From Clostridia bacterium (GTDB lineage: Bacteria; Bacillota; Clostridia; Christensenellales; Borkfalkiaceae), in NCBI GenBank assembly GCA_017646555.1, contig JAGCMG010000098.1:1-5102 (forward strand): a stretch of DNA of 5,102 bases, in the 5' to 3' direction. Shown piece after piece: positions 1-5,102 of this stretch. Position numbers and translations under genes: made by a program. The number at the start of each line of letters is the position of its first letter. The first letter of the stretch is position 1. The notes below the pieces were generated by a model. That model made no database searches and was not told the origin of the DNA. It was given only the letters and a program-made list of their open reading frames with translations.

Positions 1-1
1 C

Positions 2-388
2 GTCAATTTACCATACAACGATAAAAGGGAAACGATTTTAGAAGCCTTACTTTTAGCGTTCACCGTTTTTATATGCGCGTATGCGTATATATACGCGGGC
101 ATAAAAATTAAGCGTGCTGTTAAGTACTATAAACTCGTTGAGGCGCTTGAAATCGGCTTAAAAGTTGAAAGCGTCGGCGTTTTACAGGAATTTTCTTGCT
201 CGCTTGAAACTTATAATGGTGTGGACGTTAAAACCATAGGTTTTAAAGTTTATAGCGAAAGGTTTACTTCGGAATTTGATAGGTTCGTTTATATTCCGTT
301 TGATAAAGATTTTCCCGAAATAGAAATCGGGCAAAAGGTTAAGTTTTACACGGTGGGGAACGTTCTTCATTCGTACGAAATAATTTAG
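2..388 (+). CDS. Hypothetical membrane-anchored protein, 3' part only
   Basis: This is an open frame running in from the left edge and ending at a TAG stop (386-388). It shows 128 C-terminal residues, and no convincing start codon with a ribosome binding site lies inside the window, so the gene begins upstream. Visible residues 12-36 form a strongly hydrophobic stretch rich in Leu, Ala, Tyr and Ile, a probable transmembrane helix. It is followed by a basic cluster (K35, K37, R38, K41, K44), which by the positive-inside rule puts the C-terminal part in the cytoplasm. Residues about 50-128 alternate hydrophobic and charged residues with several Gly turns and look like a small beta-rich domain. 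I do not recognise the family and assign no function. The stop is 12 bases before pepF, so it is probably co-transcribed with it. The reading frame is well supported by codon use like that of its neighbours; function is unknown. Confidence 0.75.
   Translation, partial: VNLPYNDKRETILEALLLAFTVFICAYAYIYAGIKIKRAVKYYKLVEALEIGLKVESVGVLQEFSCSLETYNGVDVKTIGFKVYSERFTSEFDRFVYIPFDKDFPEIEIGQKVKFYTVGNVLHSYEII
70..97. other. 28-base alternating purine-pyrimidine tract with a perfect 14-base palindrome
   Basis: From 70 to 97 every base alternates pyrimidine and purine, mixing GCGC, GTATG and TATATA steps. The last part contains a perfect 14-base palindrome at 83-96 (GCGTATATATACGC). Such tracts are known to be able to adopt Z-DNA or cruciform structure under negative supercoiling. 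Here it lies inside the coding sequence for the transmembrane segment (residues around Ile24 to Ala32), so the Ala-Tyr-Ile-Tyr-Ala codons may explain it fully. The sequence pattern is directly visible; any structural role is speculative. Confidence 0.5.
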
Positions 389-390
389 TA

Positions 391-398
391 GAGATAGG
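391..398 (+). promoter_or_regulatory. Weak ribosome binding site of pepF
   Basis: The bases GAGATAGG precede the ATG at 401. The GAG at 391-393 sits 7 bases from the start, a proper Shine-Dalgarno distance, while the AGG at 396-398 is too close. This is weaker than the AGGAG sites of dnaB and rpiB downstream. It still fixes the pepF start, because the encoded N-terminus fits the family from its first residues. Confidence 0.5.
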
Positions 399-400
399 TT

Positions 401-2167
401 ATGGAAAGAAAGGAAATCGAACAAAAATATCTTTGGAAAATTGAAGATTTATATAAAACGCAAGAAGAATTTGACGCTGATGTTAAAAGAGCAGAAAGTT
501 TAATGGATTTTTCTAAATATCAAGGCAAATTATCCGACGAAAAGGTTATGCTTGAATATTTTAAACTTACTGATAAAGTCGCAATGATTATCGAAAGACT
601 GTACGTTTACGCTATGATGAAAGTCGATACCGATACGCGTGATAGTTCGGCTAATAAACTTTTAGCAATAGCAGAAAAGTTGAGCGTATCTTTTTCAAGC
701 AAAATTGCATTTGCCGTGCCTGAAATTTTAGCGCTTGATAAAAAAATGCTTAACGAAATTAAAGACAAAAAAGAGTTTAGCGAATATTCCTATTCGTTAA
801 AAACTTTAATCGATAAAAAAGAGCATATTTTAAGCGCTGAACAAGAAAAGATTTTAGCGTCTTTAGGTGAAGTTACAAGCACTTTCAAGGAAATTTTTTC
901 TAAAATAGACAATGCCGACCTTTCGGTTAAACCCGTTAAACATAGGGGCAAAACTTATGAGATTTCGCACGGGACTTATTCCGTGCTTTTGCAAAACGAA
1001 GATAGGGCATTAAGAAAAAAGGCTTTTAAGAATTATTACGACGCTTATATTAGCGTTATAAACACTATTTCTTCAAACTACCGTGGTTTAGTTAAAAAGA
1101 ACGTGTTTTACGCTAAAACTCGTGGCTATGAAGACTGTTTATCAATGGCATTAAAGGGTGAAGACGTCGATAAAAAAGTTTACCTTAACTTGTTAAATTC
1201 GGTTAGTAAAGCGTTGCCGACCTTGCATAAATACGTTAGCATAAAGAAAAAGACCTTAGGCGTTAACACTATGCACATGTACGATATGTACGTTCCGTTA
1301 GTTGCAGGCGCTGACTTAAAAATGGAATACGAAGACGCTTATAACTATGTTATAAAAGCACTTTCGCCGTTAGGGGAAAAATACGCGGATTTATTAAAAA
1401 CGGCGTATACTGACAGCTGGATTGACGTTAAGGAAACGACTGGCAAAAGAAGTGGTGCGTATAGTGTTTCCGTTTACGATTGCCATCCGTTCGTATTATT
1501 AAATTATCAAAAAACCACGCACGATATCTTTACTATCGCGCACGAAATGGGACACGCAATACATTCGTATTTTTCTAATAAAAATCAACCGTACCCAAAA
1601 GCCGATTATCGCATTTTTGTCGCCGAAGTAGCAAGTACGGTAAACGAAGTGTTGCTTCATAGATATATGCTTAGCACCGTTAAAGATAAGGCGCTTAAAA
1701 AGTACGTGTTAAGTTACTTTTTAGAAATGATAAGAACGACTTTATTTAGGCAAACGCAGTTCGCTGAATTTGAGTACGTCACTCATAAAACGGAGTTTGA
1801 CGGCGAACCGTTAACAAAAGACTTTTTATGTAAAACTTATCACGACTTAAATAAAAAGTATTACGGAAAATCGGTTGTTTCTGATGACGAAATAGCGTAC
1901 GAATGGGCAAGAATACCGCATTTTTATTCGGCTTTTTACGTATACAAATATTCGACGGGAATAATAAGCGCGTTATCAATCGCCGATAGAATTTTAACAG
2001 AGGGCGAACCTGCCGTAAAAGATTACTTTAAGTTTTTATCTTCTGGCTCGTCGGACGGCCCTGTTGAATTATTAAAGATTGCAGGTGTAGATTTAACGAC
2101 TAAAACGCCGTTTGAAAAAGCAATGAACACCTTTAAGAATTACCTTAAAGAATTTGAGAATTTATAA
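401..2167 (+). CDS. pepF: Oligoendopeptidase F (M3B family zinc metallopeptidase)
   Basis: This enzyme is a cytoplasmic zinc endopeptidase that cleaves short peptides (oligopeptides, not folded proteins), feeding peptide turnover and amino-acid recycling. The protein is 588 residues, close to the usual size of about 600. The N-terminal half (about 1-190) is helical and matches the PepF N-terminal domain in style, beginning with the typical W-x-(I/L)-E-D-(L/I)-Y segment. The M3 catalytic domain follows. The zinc motif is HEMGH at residues 381-385, with E382 as the catalytic base and H381 and H385 as ligands. The third ligand is E409 in the AEVAST segment, with a second conserved Glu at 416; this spacing matches thimet oligopeptidase. 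H507, Y509, Y513, Y515 and Y517 in the PHFYSAFYVYKY segment correspond to the family's substrate-binding and transition-state His/Tyr cluster. There is no signal peptide and no missing catalytic residue. It is followed 14 bases later by dnaB. Identification is secure; the exact peptide specificity cannot be read from sequence. Confidence 0.97.
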   Translation: MERKEIEQKYLWKIEDLYKTQEEFDADVKRAESLMDFSKYQGKLSDEKVMLEYFKLTDKVAMIIERLYVYAMMKVDTDTRDSSANKLLAIAEKLSVSFSSKIAFAVPEILALDKKMLNEIKDKKEFSEYSYSLKTLIDKKEHILSAEQEKILASLGEVTSTFKEIFSKIDNADLSVKPVKHRGKTYEISHGTYSVLLQNEDRALRKKAFKNYYDAYISVINTISSNYRGLVKKNVFYAKTRGYEDCLSMALKGEDVDKKVYLNLLNSVSKALPTLHKYVSIKKKTLGVNTMHMYDMYVPLVAGADLKMEYEDAYNYVIKALSPLGEKYADLLKTAYTDSWIDVKETTGKRSGAYSVSVYDCHPFVLLNYQKTTHDIFTIAHEMGHAIHSYFSNKNQPYPKADYRIFVAEVASTVNEVLLHRYMLSTVKDKALKKYVLSYFLEMIRTTLFRQTQFAEFEYVTHKTEFDGEPLTKDFLCKTYHDLNKKYYGKSVVSDDEIAYEWARIPHFYSAFYVYKYSTGIISALSIADRILTEGEPAVKDYFKFLSSGSSDGPVELLKIAGVDLTTKTPFEKAMNTFKNYLKEFENL

Positions 2168-2169
2168 TT

Positions 2170-2175
2170 AGGAGA
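2170..2175 (+). promoter_or_regulatory. Ribosome binding site of dnaB
   Basis: AGGAGA lies 6 bases before the ATG at 2182 and starts 3 bases after the pepF stop. It supports that start over the in-frame internal ATG encoding Met17, which has no comparable site in front of it. The closeness of stop, site and start makes translational coupling with pepF plausible. Confidence 0.85.
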
Positions 2176-2181
2176 ACTAAA

Positions 2182-3702
2182 ATGCCTAAAAAATTAAACA
2201 AAAGCGAATTGGATGTAAAGGGCGTTCAAATGCCACACAATTTAGAAGCCGAACAAGCGCTTTTAGGTTGTATGCTTTTAGACCCTGAAATACAAATGGA
2301 TTGTATCAGTAAGTTACAAGAAAACGATTTTTTCGTATCTTCTCACCAATACATTTTTGAAGCAATGGTAGAAATCAACCGTCAAAATTCGGCGATTGAT
2401 ATCGTAACTTTACTTGATATGCTTGAAAAATCGGGCACTATTGAATCGGCTGGTGGCGTAGATTATATTACTAAACTAACGGAAGTTATACCGTCTTCGG
2501 CTAACTATAACTTATACCTTTCAATCGTTACGCGTGACGGTCTTTTAAGAAGAATTATTAAAGGCTCGGCTGAAATTATTTCTACTGCGCAAGTAGCGCA
2601 AGACGATAGGGAAGCGCTTGCGTTTGCTGAAAAAACCGTGTTTGATTTATCTTCAACGCGCGATTCTACGGAAATGGCTAAAATTAGTAGCGTTATTCCT
2701 GAAGTAGTTAATAAATTCGATAAAATCAGTAAAGATAAAAACGCGTTTAGGGGCTTGTCTACGGGCTTTAAGCGTTTGGATTATATCACCAACGGCTTGC
2801 ACGAAACCGACTTTATTCTAATCGCTGCGCGTCCGTCAGTTGGTAAAACTTCGTTCGCTATGAATATCGTCGAAAATATCGCTACCACGCAAGATAAAGT
2901 TTGTGCCGTTTTTTCACTCGAAATGGGGAGGGAACAATTAACGCAAAGAATGCTTTGTTCGGTTGCAGAAGTTAGTATGGAAAGCGCACTTAAAGGTAAT
3001 TTAACCAAACAAGAGTGGTTAAGACTTGCAAGGGCAAGAGAAAAACTTTCTAAAGCCAAGATTTTTATCGACGATTCAACGCTTATCACGCCTGCTGAAA
3101 TGCTTTCAAAATGCCGTAGGTTAAAGCGTCGTCACGGTCTTGATTTAGTTATGATTGACTACATACAGTTAATGACAGGTGGTAACAAAAACGCCGACAA
3201 CCGTCAACAAGAAGTTTCGGAAATTTCACGTTCGTTAAAGGTGCTTGCAAAAGAAATGAAAGTTCCTGTTTTGGCACTATCTCAGTTATCACGTGGTATC
3301 GAAACGCGTACAGACCAAACCCCACAACTATCAGATATTCGTGAATCGGGCGCTATCGAACAAGACGCAGATATCGTTATGTTCATTAGTCGTAAAAAGG
3401 AAATTAAGGACGAAAACGATAACCCTAATATTGCTGAAATTTCTATCTCTAAACATAGAAACGGGCCTACCGGCACGATTAAGTTATTCTTTAAGGGCGA
3501 GTGCACTAAGTTTATGAATTTAGAAGATAATCCACAAACGGAAGAAACCCCACAAGAAGAAAAGGCAGAACTTAACGAAATTGCCCCAAATTCGCCTGAA
3601 AACGAAAGGGTTAGCGATTTTGAACAAGTTGGTTTTGAAGAAGATAAAGAATACGATAACGAAGATTATTCCGACGATACCGACGGCGAAATTTTCGGTT
3701 AA
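2182..3702 (+). CDS. dnaB: Replicative DNA helicase DnaB with extended acidic C-terminus
   Basis: This is the hexameric 5'-to-3' helicase (called DnaC in Bacillus) that unwinds DNA at the replication fork, partnering with helicase loader, primase and polymerase clamp loader. The N-terminal domain opens with the diagnostic PHNLEAEQALLGCML segment (residues 18-32) and runs to about 120, followed by a linker helix. The RecA-like ATPase domain has Walker A at about 217-224 (RPSVGKTS, with K222 and T223), Walker B around D326 (LVMIDY), the polar Gln of motif H3 at Q368 (ALSQLSR) and motif H4 at about 383-398 (LSDIRESGAIEQDADI). The probable arginine finger is R426 in KHRNGPTG. The protein is 506 residues, against roughly 450 for typical Bacillota DnaB. 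The excess is a C-terminal tail (448-506) with 23 Asp/Glu and only 3 Lys/Arg, ending in a hydrophobic tip. No intein is present. RpiB follows after 12 bases. Identification is secure; the tail's role is unknown. Confidence 0.98.
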   Translation: MPKKLNKSELDVKGVQMPHNLEAEQALLGCMLLDPEIQMDCISKLQENDFFVSSHQYIFEAMVEINRQNSAIDIVTLLDMLEKSGTIESAGGVDYITKLTEVIPSSANYNLYLSIVTRDGLLRRIIKGSAEIISTAQVAQDDREALAFAEKTVFDLSSTRDSTEMAKISSVIPEVVNKFDKISKDKNAFRGLSTGFKRLDYITNGLHETDFILIAARPSVGKTSFAMNIVENIATTQDKVCAVFSLEMGREQLTQRMLCSVAEVSMESALKGNLTKQEWLRLARAREKLSKAKIFIDDSTLITPAEMLSKCRRLKRRHGLDLVMIDYIQLMTGGNKNADNRQQEVSEISRSLKVLAKEMKVPVLALSQLSRGIETRTDQTPQLSDIRESGAIEQDADIVMFISRKKEIKDENDNPNIAEISISKHRNGPTGTIKLFFKGECTKFMNLEDNPQTEETPQEEKAELNEIAPNSPENERVSDFEQVGFEEDKEYDNEDYSDDTDGEIFG

Positions 3703-3703
3703 C

Positions 3704-3709
3704 AAGGAG
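3704..3709 (+). promoter_or_regulatory. Ribosome binding site of rpiB
   Basis: AAGGAG lies 5 bases before the ATG at 3715, just after the dnaB stop (3700-3702). It is a strong site and supports the assigned rpiB start, which also gives the N-terminus expected for the family (MKIAISNDHGG). Confidence 0.85.
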
Positions 3710-3714
3710 CATTT

Positions 3715-4167
3715 ATGAAGATTGCAATTTCTAACGACCACGGTGGTGTTAATTTTAAGAACGCATTAAAAAAACACTTTGAAAGCAAGGGCATTGAATA
3801 TATCGACTACGGTTATCAACCGGGGCTTGATAATACTGATTACCCTGATTACGCGTTGAGCGCTTGCCAAGCAGTTTTAGACGGCACTTGTGATTACGGT
3901 GTGTTAATTTGTGGTACGGGTATCGGTATGAGTATCGTTGCTAATAAAATTCCAGGAATTCGTTGTGGGCATTGTTCCGATACTTTTAGCGCGCGTATGA
4001 CGAAAATGCACAACCACGCTAATATGATTTCCGTTGGGGAAAGAATTATAGGCGAAGGGCTTATGTTAGATATAGTTGACGCGTTTATTTCGGCTGAAAA
4101 CGAACAAGGCAGACATTTAAGGCGCGTTGAAAAAATTACTGCAATAGAGAAAAAATATTCTAAGTAA
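3715..4167 (+). CDS. rpiB: Ribose-5-phosphate isomerase B (RpiB/LacA/LacB family)
   Basis: This enzyme interconverts ribose 5-phosphate and ribulose 5-phosphate in the non-oxidative pentose phosphate pathway, supplying ribose for nucleotides. It is a cytoplasmic enzyme, normally a homodimer or tetramer. The protein is 150 residues, the usual length. It begins with the family's N-terminal strand and DHGG loop (D8, H9). T41-D42-Y43-P44 matches the TDYP motif. C66 in ICGTGIGMSI is the catalytic base position in the E. coli enzyme. H99-N100 matches the catalytic HN pair. The phosphate-binding R133, H134 and R137 lie in GRHLRRVE near the C-terminus, followed by the typical ITAIEKK ending. Odd details are a C-G-H-C run at residues 84-87 and HNHAN where HNDAN is more usual. 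Galactose-6-phosphate isomerase subunits (LacA/LacB) are in the same family, but there is only one copy and no lac genes nearby, so RpiB is the better call. Confidence 0.93.
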   Translation: MKIAISNDHGGVNFKNALKKHFESKGIEYIDYGYQPGLDNTDYPDYALSACQAVLDGTCDYGVLICGTGIGMSIVANKIPGIRCGHCSDTFSARMTKMHNHANMISVGERIIGEGLMLDIVDAFISAENEQGRHLRRVEKITAIEKKYSK

Positions 4168-4172
4168 GGAAG
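4166..4172 (+). promoter_or_regulatory. Ribosome binding site of galU overlapping the rpiB stop
   Basis: AAGGAAG lies 6 bases before the ATG at 4179. Its first two bases are the last two of the rpiB TAA stop (4165-4167), so a ribosome finishing rpiB sits on the start site of the next gene. This favours translational coupling of the two sugar-phosphate genes. Confidence 0.75.
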
Positions 4173-4178
4173 TTAATC

Positions 4179-5057
4179 ATGAAAATTAAAAAAGCCGTAA
4201 TAGCGGCTGCAGGTTTAGGCACGCGATTTTTACCTATAACGAAAGCCGTTCCAAAGCCTATGTTACCCGTTTTTGATAAACCTACAATTCAGTACATAAT
4301 GGAAGAAATTAAATCGGCTGGTATTGAAAAGACGGCTATTATAGTTAGTGGGGATTGTCCCGTTATTAAAAACCATTTTAGTGAGGCTAAGGTTTTAGAA
4401 GAAAACTTAAAGCAAACGGGTAAAAAAGACCTTTACGATATCGCTATGGCAACGCGTGATTTTGGGGAAATAGAGTTTATAATTCAACCTACCCCAAACG
4501 GTTTAGCAGGCGCGCTTTTATGCGCTGAAGATTTTATCGCTGGTGAGCCTTTTGCGCTTTTACTTGGAGACGAAATTTACGCTAATAAAGACGGCGATAA
4601 ATCTTGCCTTAAAAAACTTATAGACGAATACGAAAAAACGGGCGTTAGCCAAATTGCCGCGATGGAAGTTTTTGGGGATGATATAAGTAAATACGGTAAC
4701 TTTGCCGTTAACGAAAAATCGGGCTATAACGCCGTGTACGATATTATTGAAAAGCCGTCGTTATCAGATGCGCTTTCCAACCTTGCCGCTATGGGTAGAT
4801 ACGCGTTGTCAAGTGAAATTTTTACTTTCATAAAAGAACTTTTTAAAACGCAAACTAAAGGCGAAGTTTATTTAACTGACGCGCTTAAAGATATGGCTAA
4901 TTCGATAGGGCTTTACGCTTGTCCGTTTAACGATGCTCGTTACGATATCGGCGATAAGGTAGGCTATATTAAAGCAAATATAGAATATTCGCTTAAAAAC
5001 GAAAAAGTTTCAAGCGAAATCAAAGAATATTTAAAGGAACTTTTAGAAACTTTATAA
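4179..5057 (+). CDS. galU: UTP--glucose-1-phosphate uridylyltransferase-like (GalU/GtaB family)
   Basis: The expected reaction is UTP plus glucose 1-phosphate to UDP-glucose and pyrophosphate, a precursor for glycolipids, teichoic-acid sugars and exopolysaccharide, in the cytoplasm. The protein is 292 residues, the normal length. The nucleotide-binding signature AAGLGTRFLPITKAVPK is at 10-26 (R16, K26). The metal-binding aspartate is probably D131 in LLLGDE. E191-K192-P193 is the EKP motif, followed by SNLAAMGRY (200-208), KGEVYLTDAL (227-236) and RYDIGDKVGY (254-263). The last four closely follow the B. subtilis GtaB pattern as I recall it. Two positions differ from the GalU consensus: PKPML (25-29) replaces PKEML, and the loop QPTPNGLAGA (103-112) replaces the GLGHA form and reads more like the glucose-1-phosphate thymidylyltransferase (RmlA) loop QPSPDGLAQA. 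Nucleotide preference is therefore less certain than family membership. The start is fixed by a good ribosome binding site. Confidence 0.88.
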   Translation: MKIKKAVIAAAGLGTRFLPITKAVPKPMLPVFDKPTIQYIMEEIKSAGIEKTAIIVSGDCPVIKNHFSEAKVLEENLKQTGKKDLYDIAMATRDFGEIEFIIQPTPNGLAGALLCAEDFIAGEPFALLLGDEIYANKDGDKSCLKKLIDEYEKTGVSQIAAMEVFGDDISKYGNFAVNEKSGYNAVYDIIEKPSLSDALSNLAAMGRYALSSEIFTFIKELFKTQTKGEVYLTDALKDMANSIGLYACPFNDARYDIGDKVGYIKANIEYSLKNEKVSSEIKEYLKELLETL

Positions 5058-5062
5058 AGAGA
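5057..5062 (+). promoter_or_regulatory. Probable ribosome binding site of the right-edge gene
   Basis: The purine run AAGAGA begins on the last base of the galU stop and ends 5 bases before the ATG at 5068. It is of moderate strength, similar to that of pepF, and supports reading 5068 as a true start. Confidence 0.5.
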
Positions 5063-5067
5063 TTAGT

Positions 5068-5102
5068 ATGAATTTAGATAGATATTCACACGAACTTAAA
5101 GA
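5068..5102 (+). CDS. Start of an unidentified gene, cut by the window edge
   Basis: An ATG 10 bases after the galU stop opens a frame that stays open to the window edge, encoding MNLDRYSHELK plus an incomplete codon for Asp or Glu. The spacing matches every other junction in this string (10-14 bases), and a moderate purine-rich ribosome binding site precedes it. Eleven residues are too few to name a family. It is most likely the next member of the same transcript. I rely on position and the ribosome binding site, not on recognised protein sequence. Confidence 0.6.
   Translation, partial: MNLDRYSHELK

Noticed and set aside
182..424. An 80-residue minus-strand frame across the left gene and the pepF start.
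   Set aside because: It overlaps two plus-strand genes, including a clear gene junction with a ribosome binding site, and shows no recognisable domain.
2781..3089. A 102-residue minus-strand open frame opposite the DnaB ATPase core.
   Set aside because: It is antisense to the conserved Walker A region, has no credible ribosome binding site or family resemblance, and is explained by the codon pattern of dnaB.
3293..3517. A second plus-strand frame of 74 residues inside dnaB.
   Set aside because: It lies out of frame over motifs H3 and H4 of DnaB and has no ribosome binding site or family resemblance.
3520..3741. A 73-residue minus-strand frame with a hydrophobic Phe/Ile-rich composition resembling a membrane segment.
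   Set aside because: The hydrophobic residues are the complement of the GAA/GAT codons of the acidic DnaB tail (GAA reads TTC, GAT reads ATC), so it is an artefact.
3964..3975. The C-G-H-C run in RpiB read as a thioredoxin/PDI-type redox motif.
   Set aside because: The surrounding fold is clearly RpiB and not thioredoxin-like, so the four-residue match is coincidental as a redox centre.
5058..5067. A possible transcription terminator after galU.
   Set aside because: The gap is only 10 bases, with no inverted repeat or T-run, and a new start codon follows at once.
1..5102. CTAG also appears to be absent from the window.
   Set aside because: CTAG is known to be rare across many bacteria, so its absence says little about this lineage, unlike the absence of GATC.

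Overview
This window is an AT-rich bacterial chromosomal segment carrying housekeeping genes. All genes lie on the + strand and are packed head to tail with gaps of only 10-14 bases. Strong AGGAG-type ribosome binding sites, heavy TTA/AAA codon use, an M3B oligoendopeptidase F and a GtaB/GalU-like enzyme with a Bacillota-type backbone together suggest a low-GC Bacillota, probably an uncultured Clostridia-type lineage. That placement is inference from style and protein resemblance; no rRNA or marker gene confirms it.

Layout: (1) 2-388, the C-terminal part of an unrecognised protein with one hydrophobic segment, its start lying upstream of the window. (2) 401-2167, pepF, a zinc metallo-oligopeptidase. 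(3) 2182-3702, dnaB, the replicative helicase, with an unusually long acidic C-terminal tail. (4) 3715-4167, rpiB, ribose-5-phosphate isomerase B. (5) 4179-5057, a galU/gtaB-like nucleotidyltransferase with two altered signature motifs. (6) 5068 to the edge, the first 11 codons of another gene. No intergenic stretch exceeds 14 bases. I see no tRNA, rRNA, riboswitch, transposon, CRISPR array, obvious promoter or terminator. The simplest reading is one multi-gene transcript that starts upstream and continues past the right edge.

Functionally the genes are mixed: peptide turnover (PepF), replication fork unwinding (DnaB), pentose phosphate interconversion (RpiB) and nucleotide-sugar synthesis for envelope or exopolysaccharide (GalU). 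They look like a co-transcribed housekeeping string rather than one pathway. I do not find a new multi-gene system here.

The observations most worth checking are the complete absence of GATC on either strand, visible even in synonymous codon choice; the RmlA-like nucleotide loop in an otherwise GalU-like enzyme; the SSB-like acidic tail on DnaB; and a 28-base strictly alternating purine/pyrimidine tract at the left end.
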